Source: Flavobacterium sp. CFS9 (GTDB lineage Bacteria > Bacteroidota > Bacteroidia > Flavobacteriales > Flavobacteriaceae). Taken from it: DNA of 64,000 nt. Below, one piece after another: positions 32,201-38,559 of the stretch; positions within the stretch are counted from its first letter, which is position 1, and each line of letters starts with the position of its first letter. The stretch lies in assembly GCF_041154745.1 (NCBI RefSeq), contig NZ_AP031573.1, forward strand, positions 2,604,001 through 2,668,000, written 5' to 3'. The translations under genes and the position numbers were made by a program. Under the pieces are notes generated by a model. That model saw nothing but the letters and a program-made list of their open reading frames with translations, did not search any database and was not told the DNA's origin.

Positions 32201-35200
32201 AGCCACAGTTGAAGTTAAAAATCCAATCGTAGCCAACGATGATAATACTTACCCAGTTCAAACACCGGGTATCACAACGGCAACCACAGTTGGAAACGTA
32301 ACTGTAAACGATACTTTAAACGGACAGCCGGTGACCGCAGCCAATACCAATGTAACCCCAATCAAAACAGGACCATTGAGTATTGATGCTAATGGAGTAT
32401 TGACTTTAGATCCAAACACCGTATCAGGAACTTACCAAATCACCTATGAAATCTGTGAAGAAGGAGCGACTCCTCCAAACTGTTCAAGTGCTACAGCCAC
32501 AGTTGAAGTTAAAAATCCAATCGTAGCCAACGATGATAATACTTACCCAGTTCAAACACCGGGTATCACAACGGCAACCACAGTTGGAAACGTAACTGTA
32601 AACGATACTTTAAACGGACAGCCGGTGACCGCTGCCAATACCAATGTAACCCCAATCAAAACAGGACCATTGAGTATTGATGCTAACGGAGTATTGACTT
32701 TAGATCCAAACACTGTATCAGGAACTTACCAAATCACCTATGAAATCTGTGAAGAAGGAGCGACTCCTCCAAACTGTACTACTGCTACAGCCACAGTTGA
32801 AGTTAAAAATCCAATCGTAGCCAACGATGATAATACTTACCCAGTTCAAACACCGGGTATCACAACGGCAACCACAGTTGGAAACGTAACGGTAAACGAT
32901 ACCTTAAACGGACAGCCGGTAACCGCTGCCAATACCAATGTAACGCCAATCAAAACAGGACCATTGAGTATTGATGCTAACGGAGTATTGACTTTAGATC
33001 CAAACACTGTGTCAGGAACTTACCAAATCACTTATACTATTTGTGAAGAAGGAGCAACACCTGCAAACTGTACTACTGCTACAGCCACAGTTGAAGTTAA
33101 AAATCCAATCGTAGCCAACGATGATAATACTTACCCAGTTCAAACACCAGGTACAACAACAGCGACCACTATTGGAAACGTAACGGTAAACGATACCTTA
33201 AACGGACAGCCGGTAACCGCTGCCAATACCAATGTAACGCCAATCAAAACAGGACCATTGAGTATTGATGCTAATGGAGTATTGACTTTAGATCCAAACA
33301 CCGTATCAGGAACTTACCAAATCACCTATGAAATCTGTGAAGAAGGAGCGACTCCTCCAAACTGTTCAAGTGCTACAGCCACAGTTGAAGTTAAAAATCC
33401 AATCGTAGCCAACGATGATAATACTTACCCAGTTCAAACACCGGGTATCACAACGGCAACCACAGTTGGAAACGTAACGGTAAACGATACTTTAAACGGA
33501 CAGCCGGTGACCGCAGCCAATACCAATGTAACCCCAATCAAAACAGGACCATTGAGTATTGATGCTAACGGAGTATTGACTTTAGATCCAAACACCGTAT
33601 CAGGAACTTACCAAATCACTTATACTATTTGTGAAGAAGGAGCAACACCTGCAAACTGTTCAAGTGCTGCAGCCACAGTTGAAGTTAAAAACCCAATCGT
33701 AGCCAACGATGATAATACTTACCCAGTTCAAACACCGGGTACAACAACAGCGACCACTATTGGAAACGTAACGGTAAACGATACCTTAAACGGACAGCCG
33801 GTAACCGCTGCCAATACCAATGTAACCCCAATCAAAACAGGACCATTGAGTATTGATGCTAACGGAGTATTGACTTTAGATCCAAACACTGTGTCAGGAA
33901 CTTACCAAATCACTTATACTATTTGTGAAGAAGGAGCTACGCCTGCAAACTGTACTACTGCTACAGCCACAGTTGAAGTTGGAAAAGCGGTTATTAATGC
34001 AGTGACAGAAGAGACCCTTTCGATAAACGGAAGTATTGGCGGCACTACAGCTTCATTGATAACAAATGATACTTTGAATGGAAATCCGGCAGTAATTAAA
34101 AATAGTGTTGGAGGAGTAATCTTAAAAGCGATAAATGTTCCAACAGGATTAACTTTAAATGCAGATGGAACTGTAACGGTAAAAGCCGGAACACCAATAG
34201 GAAGATACGAAGTGGAGTATAGTATTTGCGAATATCTGAATCCGACGAATTGTTCTACAGTAAAAAGTTATGTTCCGGTAACAGGAGCGGTTATAAAAGC
34301 GAATAATGATAATGCCGGAACTGTTGACAGTAGTAAAGGACAAAGTTCTCCAACTAGTATTTTCCAAAACGATACTCTAAACGGAGTATTACTGAATCCT
34401 TCAAGCGTTATCTTAACGACGATTGTGCCAAATCCGAATTTAACTTTAAAATCTGATGGTAGAATTGAAGTAAAATCAGGAACTCCTTCCGGAACTTATG
34501 AATTAACGTATCAAATTTGTGAAGCCTTAAATCCAACTAATTGCAGTCAGGCAGTGGCGAAAATTACAGTAATTAATGTAGTGGATCCAGATCCTCCTGT
34601 ACCTCCAGGACCAATCGTAGTGGTAAATGATGGAATTGTAAATGTTGACGGTATAAATGGTGCTCTTGAATTTATAAATGTTTTCGGCAATGATTTATTG
34701 AAAGGTTTACCAATTAATCCTTCGGAAGTTATATTTACGGATCTGTCAAAAAATCCTCATTTTGAGTTTAATTCAGACGGAACTGTAAATGTGAAACCAA
34801 ACACTCCGGGTGGAACTTATGCCTTAAACTATCAGCTTTGTGAAAAAGCAATTCCAACCAATTGTGGTACTGCTACATTGACTGTTTTTGTTGAAGTTCC
34901 TGCTATTGCAGTAATTAAAACAGCAGTATTTAATGACGAAAACGGAAGCGGATTTGCAAATGCAGGCGAAACCATTACGTACAGATTTAAAGTAACCAAT
35001 ACCGGAAACGTTCCATTAAAAGGCATCACCGTTTCAGATCCTTTACCGGGAGTTGTCGTTTCAGGACAGGCAATTGATTTAGGTGTAAACGAATCTGACG
35101 AATATAACTTTAAAGCTACCTATAAAATCACACAAAGTGATATCAATAAAGGAAGCGTAAGCAACCAGGCAAGCGTTCAGGGACGAAGCAATAAAGGAGT

Positions 35201-35576
35201 TGTTGTAGATGATATTTCAGATGATGAAAGTATTCTGGAAGATAAACCTACCGTATTAGATTTAAAAGGTTGTGTTATAAAAGTCTTTAACGCGTTTTCG
35301 CCAAATGGAGATGACAAAAACAGCAGATTCTATATTCAGGGCTTAGAATGTTATCCAAGCAATACGGTTGAAATATACAACCGTTGGGGAGTTCTGGTCT
35401 TCGAAAAAGATAACTACAATAACGAAGACCGTGTTTTTAAAGGTTTCTCAGAAGGGCGTACTACTATAAAACAATCCGAAGGATTACCGGTAGGTACATA
35501 TTTCTACATCCTGAAATACAAAGACAACGAATCGAATTCGCATGAACAATCGGGTTATTTATATATAAACAAGTAA
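20229..35576 (+). CDS. giant T9SS surface protein (5115 aa), type B sorting domain, near-identical BIG2/HYR/cadherin-like repeat arrays
   Basis: The start is ATG 20229, which precedes a signal peptide (residues 1-31, ending FSQ); an in-frame TTG at 20181 would only add 16 residues. Parts in order: an N-terminal domain with a strongly glycine-rich stretch (about 290-480); a DUF11-like domain (533-703); Ig-like segments (about 701-1038); 13 BIG2-like units of 81 aa (1131-2180); 19 HYR units of 80 aa (2182-3700, each with four Cys); one cadherin-like unit; 8 units of 98 aa (3801-4584); three more cadherin-like units (to 4889); one DUF11 domain with the Ca-loop-like DENGSGFANAGE; and a type B T9SS C-terminal domain (5015-5115) with FSPNGDDKN and YNRWG. 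The domain plan resembles SprB-type giant adhesins, but I do not claim it is SprB. PorP/SprF-like and PorE-like genes follow in the same direction. Expected location: outside the outer membrane. Confidence 0.93.
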   Translation: MYNFTFSKFNFLKQIFFVLFFGLVSLPAFSQVCGTPGGDGPVTVSSSVNTYFPISGNITLNAGTQSIVLAGVPATDQYSNNFGATPISVGDLILIIQMQDATIDYTNTTSYGSGTSNSGPDSLGGTGFTSLGNTGVFEYVIATNNVPLTGGNLTFKGTGTNGGTLNSFYNADATTTRGKRTFQIVRVPQYSNLTLTSSITTPPFNGVAGGVIAFNVSGTFNFAGFSIDGNARGFRGGYSPIAVSNLNNSTTYVGLSSNNTISGKGEGIAGTPRYMWDGFNQVDNGVEGMPGGSAGRGAPANAGGGGNDHNSGGGGGGNGGFGGLGGAGWQGGGGDVLPLTGGGRPGFRSYLTATAFPRLVMGGGGGAGDANNASTGVKGGVGGAIILINAGTVQGTGNIYANGGKGAPGAFSGSPDGAGGGGAGGTVLLNISNSSTATIRIEATGGAGGNTENDNNNSHGPGGGGGGGIIRHNLTGTVTLTTTVVGGSSGRSNAGAGIRNGAVDGTAGSASTFTAQDVPPNLQVNSNCFPVLETKVKALSTASACNSIGEKVSYEIQIKNTGVGNAAGVFLDFLFPTGIEFDSATATYSAEATGPSGVLTNTSTANNPVFGGFNIAQNGVVTITLTGKVAASMAAGTYSSSAQALYLDPTRTTANPSRRITAFTNAYGTANKTYEGASQANVPGTNFKGSAETVDDITILALPATPTATVTQGNCLTPTGTITVNTPAPGAGISYTLRGTNPVTAPVNNTSGVFSGLVPNSYVLTTTNAQGCTSAPTASMTINPVAGAPTTTGVSICQGGSGSLTATSTCSNSGTIQWYTSSISVTPIFTGSSFNPVGVAGSGLTNTNTPGTTTYYAACPGLGSCRTATNFVINAIPTITATTPASRCDAGSVTLGATASSGTINWYAAATGGTSLATGTNFITPNLSTTTTYYVDATGNGCTTGTRTAVTATINTRPTIDSTTQDSRCGAGTLTLNATASAGATINWYAASTGGTSLKTGTSYTTPSLSTTTTYYVEATSPEGCTSASRVAVAAVVNTASTIVFTSGTQNPTICNGTAIPNIVYTFGGSATNAVASNLPAGLSASVDSSAKTITISGTPTASGTYTITTVGHTAPCTAATINGIVTITTASNAGTLSGNQTICVGGTTTFTSNGNTGGSWSSNATGIATVNSTTGAITGVSAGTATITYTVTGTGGCTNATATRTVTVTAAPNAGTLSGNQNICVAGTTTFTSNGTTGGSWSSSDTAIATVNSTTGAITGVSAGTATITYTVTGTGGCGNATATRMVTVTAAPNAGTLSGNQTICVGGTTTFTSNGNTGGSWSSNATGIATVNSTTGAITGVSAGTATITYTVTGTGGCTNATATRTVTVTAAPNAGTLSGNQNICVAGTTTFTSNGTTGGSWSSSDTAIATVNSTTGAITGVSAGTATITYTVTGTGGCGNATATRTVTVTAAPNAGTLSGNQTICVAGTTTFTSNGTTGGSWSSSDTAIATVNSTTGVVTGVSAGTATITYTVTGTGGCGNATATRTVTVTAAPNAGTLSGNQNICVAGTTTFTSNGTTGGSWSSSDTAIATVNSTTGAITGVSAGTATITYTVTGTGGCGNATATRTVTVTAAPNAGTLSGNQTICVAGTTTFTSNGTTGGSWSSSDTAIATVNSTTGVVTGVSAGTATITYTVTGTGGCGNATATRTVTVTAAPNAGTLSGNQTICVAGTTTFTSNGTTGGSWSSSDTAIATVNSTTGAITGVSAGTATITYTVTGTGGCGNATATRTVTVTAAPNAGTLSGNQTICVAGTTTFTSNGTTGGSWSSSDTAIATVNSTTGVVTGVSAGTATITYTVTGTGGCGNATATRTVTVTAAPNAGTLSGNQTICVAGTTTFTSNGTTGGSWSSSDTVIATVNSTTGAITGVSAGTATITYTVTGTGGCGNATATRTVTVTAAPNAGTLSGNQTICVAGTTTFTSNGTTGGSWSSSDTAIATVNSTTGVVTGVSAGTATITYTVTGTGGCGNATATRTVTVTAAPNAGTLSGNQTICVAGTTTFTSNGTTGGSWSSSDTAIATVNSTTGAITGVSAGTATITYTVTGTGGCGNATATRTVTVTAAPNAGTLSGNQTICVAGTTTFTSNGTTGGSWSSSDTAIATVNSTTGAITGVSAGTATITYTVTGTGGCGNATATRTVTMSDTEKPTITCPSNVTAVADANSCAATGVVLGTPVTSDNCSGTVTVTNDAPSSFPIGTTTVTWTATDAAGNTQTCTQTVTVNDTQKPTITCPSNVTAVADANSCAATGVVLGTPTTSDNCSGTVTVTNDAPSSFPIGTTTVTWTATDAAGNTQTCTQTVTVNDTQKPTITCPANVTAVADANSCAATGVVLGTPVTSDNCSGTVTVTNDAPSSFPIGTTTVTWTATDAAGNTQTCTQTVTVNDTQKPTITCPSNVTAVADANSCAATGVVLGTPITSDNCSGTVTVTNDAPSSFPIGTTTVTWTATDAAGNIQTCTQTVTVNDTQKPTITCPANVTAVADANSCAATGVVLGTPVTSDNCSGTVTVTNDAPSSFPIGTTTVTWTATDAAGNTQTCTQTVTVNDTQKPTITCPANVTAVADANSCAATGVVLGTPTTSDNCSGTVTVTNDAPSSFPIGTTTVTWTATDAAGNIQTCTQTVTVNDTQKPTITCPANVTAVADANSCAATGVVLGTPTTGDNCSGTVTVTNDAPSSFPIGTTTVTWTATDAAGNIQTCTQTVTVNDTQKPTITCPANVTAVADANSCAATGVVLGTPTTGDNCSGTVTVTNDAPSSFPIGTTTVTWTATDAAGNTQTCTQTVTVSDTQKPTITCPSNVTAVADANSCAATGVILGTPTTSDNCSGTITVTNDAPSSFPIGITTVTWTATDAAGNTQTCTQTVTVNDTQKPTITCPANVTAVADTNSCAATGVVLGTPVTSDNCSGTITVTNDAPSSFPIGTTTVTWTATDAAGNTQTCTQTVTVNDTQKPTITCPANVTAVADTNSCAATGVVLGTPVTSDNCSGTIAVTNDAPSSFPIGTTTVTWTATDAAGNTQTCTQTVTVNDTQKPTITCPANVTAVADTNSCAATGVVLGTPTTGDNCSGTVTVTNDAPSSFPIGTTTVTWTATDAAGNTQTCTQTVTVSDTQKPTITCPSNVTAVADANSCAATGVVLGTPVTSDNCSGVVTVTNDAPSSFPIGTTTVTWTATDAAGNTQTCTQTVTVNDTQKPTITCPANVTAVADTNSCAATGVVLGTPVTSDNCSGTIAVTNDAPSSFPIGTTTVTWTATDAAGNTQTCTQTVTVNDTQKPTITCPANVTAVADTNSCAATGVVLGTPTTGDNCSGTVTVTNDAPSSFPIGTTTVTWTATDAAGNTQTCTQTVTVNDTQKPTITCPSNVTAVADANSCAATGVVLGTPITSDNCSGTVTVTNDAPSSFPIGTTTVTWTATDAAGNTQTCTQTVTVNDTQKPTITCPSNVTAVADANSCAATGVVLGTPVTSDNCSGVVTVTNDAPSSFPIGTTTVTWTATDAAGNIQTCTQTVTVNDTQKPTITCPANVTAVADANSCAATGVVLGTPVTSDNCSGTVTVTNDAPSSFPIGTTTVTWTATDAAGNIQTCTQTVTVNDTQKPTITCPANVTAVADANSCAATGVVLGTPVTSDNCSGVVTVTNDAPSSFPIGTTTVTWTATDAAGNTQTCTQTVKVIGPIKATEDRVTSFNGVLGGIAVPSVLDNDSLNCKNVVANEVIITSTTTLPSNLNFDTNTGTVTVQPNTPTGTYTFDYQICEVANPTANCATATVTIIVQNPIVANDDNTYPVQTPGTTTATTIGNVTVNDTLNGQPVTAANTNVTPIKTGPLSIDANGVLTLDPNTVSGTYQITYEICEEGATLPNCTTATATVEVKNPIVANDDNTYPVQTPGITTATTVGNVTVNDTLNGQPVTAANTNVTPIKTGPLSIDANGVLTLDPNTVSGTYQITYEICEEGATPPNCTTATATVEVKNPIVANDDNTYPVQTPGITTATTVGNVTVNDTLNGQPVTAANTNVTPIKTGPLSIDANGVLTLDPNTVSGTYQITYEICEEGATPPNCSSATATVEVKNPIVANDDNTYPVQTPGITTATTVGNVTVNDTLNGQPVTAANTNVTPIKTGPLSIDANGVLTLDPNTVSGTYQITYEICEEGATPPNCTTATATVEVKNPIVANDDNTYPVQTPGITTATTVGNVTVNDTLNGQPVTAANTNVTPIKTGPLSIDANGVLTLDPNTVSGTYQITYTICEEGATPANCTTATATVEVKNPIVANDDNTYPVQTPGTTTATTIGNVTVNDTLNGQPVTAANTNVTPIKTGPLSIDANGVLTLDPNTVSGTYQITYEICEEGATPPNCSSATATVEVKNPIVANDDNTYPVQTPGITTATTVGNVTVNDTLNGQPVTAANTNVTPIKTGPLSIDANGVLTLDPNTVSGTYQITYTICEEGATPANCSSAAATVEVKNPIVANDDNTYPVQTPGTTTATTIGNVTVNDTLNGQPVTAANTNVTPIKTGPLSIDANGVLTLDPNTVSGTYQITYTICEEGATPANCTTATATVEVGKAVINAVTEETLSINGSIGGTTASLITNDTLNGNPAVIKNSVGGVILKAINVPTGLTLNADGTVTVKAGTPIGRYEVEYSICEYLNPTNCSTVKSYVPVTGAVIKANNDNAGTVDSSKGQSSPTSIFQNDTLNGVLLNPSSVILTTIVPNPNLTLKSDGRIEVKSGTPSGTYELTYQICEALNPTNCSQAVAKITVINVVDPDPPVPPGPIVVVNDGIVNVDGINGALEFINVFGNDLLKGLPINPSEVIFTDLSKNPHFEFNSDGTVNVKPNTPGGTYALNYQLCEKAIPTNCGTATLTVFVEVPAIAVIKTAVFNDENGSGFANAGETITYRFKVTNTGNVPLKGITVSDPLPGVVVSGQAIDLGVNESDEYNFKATYKITQSDINKGSVSNQASVQGRSNKGVVVDDISDDESILEDKPTVLDLKGCVIKVFNAFSPNGDDKNSRFYIQGLECYPSNTVEIYNRWGVLVFEKDNYNNEDRVFKGFSEGRTTIKQSEGLPVGTYFYILKYKDNESNSHEQSGYLYINK
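23618..26767 (+). repeat. 13 tandem 243-bp BIG2-like repeats, near-identical DNA
   Basis: Each 81-residue unit runs from NAGTLSGNQTICV to RTVTVTAAP. Variants are ordered, not random. Units 1 and 3 share one type (CVGG, NGNTGG, SNATG, GGCTN) and units 2 and 4 another (CVAG, NGTTGG, SSDTA, GGCGN). From unit 5 to 12, TTGVVTG and TTGAITG alternate. The repeat therefore amplifies as 486-bp dimers, and a 972-bp period is also visible (identical unit junctions at about 25074 and 26046). Confidence 0.95.
26770..31326 (+). repeat. 19 tandem 240-bp HYR (hyalin) repeats, near-identical DNA
   Basis: Each 80-residue unit starts DTQKPTITCP and ends QTCTQTVTVN, with a VADANSCAATG segment, a SDNCSGT segment, and PSSFPIGTTTVTWTATDAAG. 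Four cysteines per unit could form two disulfides. Variable positions (CPSN/CPAN, DAN/DTN, VTSD/TTSD/TTGD/ITSD, GTVT/GTIT/GTIA/GVVT) let units be tracked. A 720-bp (three-unit) block is duplicated: the GTIA and TTGD variants recur at about 29144/29864 and 29384/30104. Confidence 0.95.
31629..33980 (+). repeat. 8 tandem 294-bp cadherin-like repeats, near-identical DNA
   Basis: Each 98-residue unit begins NPIVANDDNTYPVQTPG and ends with ICEEGATPPNC plus ATATVEVK. Units differ at few sites: TTTATTIG (units 1, 6, 8) or ITTATTVG (the rest), YEIC or YTIC, and CTTA or CSSA. These are homogenised versions of the diverged cadherin-like units seen in giant protein 1. Confidence 0.93.
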
Positions 35577-35584
35577 AAATTACA

Positions 35585-35607
35585 GCGGTCTGGTACTCCC
35601 GGGCCGC
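35585..35607 (+). terminator. GC-rich hairpin between giant gene 2 and the PorP/SprF gene
   Basis: A 9-bp stem GCGGTCTGG / CCGGGCCGC with two G-U pairs and a TACTC loop, nine bases after the stop. No U-tract follows, so it may be a partial terminator or an mRNA-stabilising end that reduces expression of the downstream genes relative to the giant. Confidence 0.45.
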
Positions 35608-35625
35608 TTCTTAAAAGCCATTCAA

Positions 35626-36531
35626 ATGAAAAAGATAATTGTAATGTTCCTGTTTTTTACAGTGGTGTGTTCGGCGCAGCAAGATGCTCAATACACACAA
35701 TACATGTATAATACCATGGCAATAAATCCGGCTTATGCGGGTTCCCGTGGGGCGTTAAGTGTTTTCGGATTGTACCGTACACAATGGGTTGGACTGGACG
35801 GAGCACCCGAAACCAGTACCTTCGCCATAAATACACCTATAAACAACAGCAATTTAGGATTGGGAGTTTCTTTGGTAAACGATAAAATTGGTCCAACCAA
35901 TGAGAACACTTTATCGGCTGATTTGTCGTATAGTGTTCCAACTTCAGAAACCTTTAAACTTTCTTTCGGGATAAAAGCAACAGCAAATCTTTTTAATCTG
36001 GATATCAATAAACTGAATCCTGAAAATCAGGGAGATCCGCAGTTTCAGAATTTAAACAATCGAATCACACCCAATATTGGAGCCGGGGTTTATTGGCATT
36101 CTGATAAAGCCTATTTGGGATTATCAATTCCGAATTTTATCGAAACCAATCGATACAATGATGATGATACCGCTATTTTTAAGGATAAGATTAACTATTA
36201 TTTAATGGCAGGTTACGTTTTTGATCTGGATTATTACATCAAATTCAAACCGGCATTGTTGACCAAAATGGTTCAGGGAGCCCCTTTACAGGTCGATGTT
36301 TCAGGTAATTTTATGTTCAATGATAAATTCGTAATCGGATTGGCTTATCGTTGGAGTGCGTCGGTTAGTGTAATGGCAGGTTTTCAGATTACAGATGGCT
36401 TATATGTAGGTTATGGTTACGATCATGAAACGACTAATTTAAGAAGATACAATTCGGGGTCGCATGAGGTCTTCCTGCGTTTTGAGTTCCTTAATAATTA
36501 CAATAGAATTACTTCACCAAGATTCTTTTAA
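35626..36531 (+). CDS. PorP/SprF family T9SS outer-membrane protein
   Basis: A 301-residue protein with an N-terminal signal peptide (about residues 1-18, ending CSA) followed by QQDAQYTQYMYN and NPAYAGSRG, the family hallmark, and then alternating beta strands of a barrel ending in LRFEF. In F. johnsoniae, SprF is needed for SprB secretion, and PorP/SprF proteins partner with type B cargo. Its location 50 bases after giant gene 2 makes it the probable export or anchoring partner of that giant, and perhaps also of giant 1, which has no such gene directly after it. Confidence 0.92.
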   Translation: MKKIIVMFLFFTVVCSAQQDAQYTQYMYNTMAINPAYAGSRGALSVFGLYRTQWVGLDGAPETSTFAINTPINNSNLGLGVSLVNDKIGPTNENTLSADLSYSVPTSETFKLSFGIKATANLFNLDINKLNPENQGDPQFQNLNNRITPNIGAGVYWHSDKAYLGLSIPNFIETNRYNDDDTAIFKDKINYYLMAGYVFDLDYYIKFKPALLTKMVQGAPLQVDVSGNFMFNDKFVIGLAYRWSASVSVMAGFQITDGLYVGYGYDHETTNLRRYNSGSHEVFLRFEFLNNYNRITSPRFF

Positions 36532-36545
36532 AAAGCCAGCCCTTC

Positions 36546-38486
36546 ATGAAAAGCCAAAAACTACAATATACCATCTTCTTTTTATTCCTGTTTTTCAATG
36601 CAATTGCACAAACGGGCAGTATAAAGTATGCCGATACTAAATACGAAAAATACGCTTATATCGATGCTATAAAAATCTATGAAAATGTAGCGGAGAAAGG
36701 ATACAAAGACGAAAAAATGTTTCAGCGTCTGGGAAATTCTTATTATTTTAATGGAGAACTGGTAAAAGCTTTAAAATGGTACGATGAACTGTTTGCCATG
36801 AACAAAGAACAAGAAGCGGAGTATTTGTACCGATATGCACAATGCCTTAAAGCTTCTGGAAATTACACTAAAGCAGATGCAATCTTAGAAAAATTCAATC
36901 AAAAACAAGCAACAGATAAAAGAGGGATCTTGTTCGAATCCAATAAAAATTATCTGAACGAGATAAAAGCAAATTCAGGACGATTTGAAATTGCCGATGC
37001 CGGAATAAACTCTAAATATTCAGATTATGGAAGTACCATTTTTGATAACAAATTAGTTTTTACCTCTGCACGAGATACCGGTGGAGTAGCAAAGAAAAAT
37101 TTCAAGTGGACCAACCGATCCTTTACCAATTTGTATACCTCCGAATTATTACCGGATGGAAGTTTAGGAACACCACAGCGTTTTCAGAAAAAAGTAAATA
37201 CAAAATTCAACGAATCGACACCCGTTTTTACAAAAGACGGCCGAACAATGTATTTTACAAGAAACAACTTCCTGAACGGTAAAAGAGGAAGAGACGAGAA
37301 CAAAGTCACCTTATTAAAGTTGTACAAAGCAAATTTAGTAGAAGGAGAATGGAAAAATATCGAAGCACTTCCGTTTAACAGTGATCAGTATAGCGTAGCG
37401 CATCCTACCTTAAGTGTAGACGAAAAAACACTCTATTTTGCTTCAGATATGCCGGGAACTTTAGGGCAATCCGACTTGTTTAAAGTAGCCATAAATGAGG
37501 ATGGGACCTTTGGAAAACCTCAAAATTTGGGATCAGCAATCAATACCGAAGGACGAGAAACGTTTCCTTTTATTTCAGAAGATAACGAACTTTATTTTGC
37601 AACAGACGGAAGACCCGGATTAGGCGGACTAGATGTATTTGTGACCAAAATAAATGATCAGGGTAGCTTTGAAGAAATACAAAATATTGGAGAACCAATT
37701 AACAGTCCGCAAGACGATTTTGCTTTTATAATCAACAGTAAAGACAGAAACGGATTTTTCTCTTCCAATAGAGATAAGGGACATGGATTTGATGATGTTT
37801 ACCGATTTATAGAAAGACGAAAGCTAAATTGCGAACAGCAATTAACAGGTACAATTACCGATTCAGAAACCAATGTCATTCTTTCAAATGCGAATGTGGC
37901 ATTGTTCGATGAAAATTTCCAACTCGTTGCCGAAGCCATCACTGATAACAATGGAAATTACATTTTTCCAAATGTAAAATGTGGAAAAAACTATTTCGTA
38001 CGAGCGTCCAAAACAGATTATGAGAGTAAGGAAGTACCGGTCGCAATAAAAAGAAACTCCGGAAAAACGACTTTATTGATTCAGCTGGAAAAAAGAATTA
38101 AACCGATTGAGGTGGGAACAGATCTGGCAAAAACACTCGATATTCCGATCATCTATTTTGATCTCGATAAAGCCACGATCAAAAAAGAATCGGCTTATCA
38201 GTTAGAGAAAATAGTCGAAATTCTAAAACAATATCCGGCTTTGAAATTGGATATTCGTTCCCATACAGACAGTCGACAAACTCAGCAGTATAATCAGGTT
38301 TTATCCGACAAGAGAGCCAAATCAACCCGAAACTGGCTGATACAAAAAGGAGTAGACCCAGCCCGATTAACTGCAAAAGGATACGGCGAAACCCAATTGG
38401 TAAACCAATGTTCTGATGGCGTAAAATGTACCGATGAAGAACATGAACGCAACCGAAGAAGCGAATTCGTAATCACCAATTTGTAA
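36546..38486 (+). CDS. PorE-like OmpA family protein (TPR, PD40 propeller, CarboxypepD_reg-like, OmpA_C)
   Basis: A 646-residue protein with a signal peptide ending AIAQ. TPR-like helices (about 25-130) are followed by PD40/WD40-like propeller blades (about 150-425, with LVFTSARD, TMYFTRN, TLYFASD and LYFATDG). Next is a carboxypeptidase-regulatory-like fold (about 430-515), then an OmpA C-terminal peptidoglycan-binding domain (about 530-646, with YFDLDKATI, RSHTDSR and RNRRSEF). The layout matches PorE and the OmpA protein linked to sprB/sprF in F. johnsoniae. No lipobox Cys follows the signal, unlike PorE lipoproteins. It begins 14 bases after the PorP/SprF gene and probably tethers the export/anchor complex to the cell wall. 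Confidence 0.9.
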   Translation: MKSQKLQYTIFFLFLFFNAIAQTGSIKYADTKYEKYAYIDAIKIYENVAEKGYKDEKMFQRLGNSYYFNGELVKALKWYDELFAMNKEQEAEYLYRYAQCLKASGNYTKADAILEKFNQKQATDKRGILFESNKNYLNEIKANSGRFEIADAGINSKYSDYGSTIFDNKLVFTSARDTGGVAKKNFKWTNRSFTNLYTSELLPDGSLGTPQRFQKKVNTKFNESTPVFTKDGRTMYFTRNNFLNGKRGRDENKVTLLKLYKANLVEGEWKNIEALPFNSDQYSVAHPTLSVDEKTLYFASDMPGTLGQSDLFKVAINEDGTFGKPQNLGSAINTEGRETFPFISEDNELYFATDGRPGLGGLDVFVTKINDQGSFEEIQNIGEPINSPQDDFAFIINSKDRNGFFSSNRDKGHGFDDVYRFIERRKLNCEQQLTGTITDSETNVILSNANVALFDENFQLVAEAITDNNGNYIFPNVKCGKNYFVRASKTDYESKEVPVAIKRNSGKTTLLIQLEKRIKPIEVGTDLAKTLDIPIIYFDLDKATIKKESAYQLEKIVEILKQYPALKLDIRSHTDSRQTQQYNQVLSDKRAKSTRNWLIQKGVDPARLTAKGYGETQLVNQCSDGVKCTDEEHERNRRSEFVITNL

Positions 38487-38503
38487 ATAAAAAGCAATAG
38501 ATG

Positions 38504-38539
38504 AAAGCTTTTTTCTAAATTTTAGAAAAGGGCTTTTTT
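38504..38539 (+). terminator. intrinsic terminator after the PorE-like gene
   Basis: A 15-bp stem (38504-38518 with 38522-38536, two G-U pairs) with a 3-base loop and a T-rich tail. It closes the giant 2-PorP-OmpA transcription unit. Confidence 0.85.
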
Positions 38540-38559
38540 CGTTGTTATGAAGTAGGTTT

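Noticed and set aside
23618..33980. CRISPR-like interpretation of the regular repeats
   Set aside because: Units are 240-294 bp, contiguous without unique spacers and fully coding; no cas genes are present.
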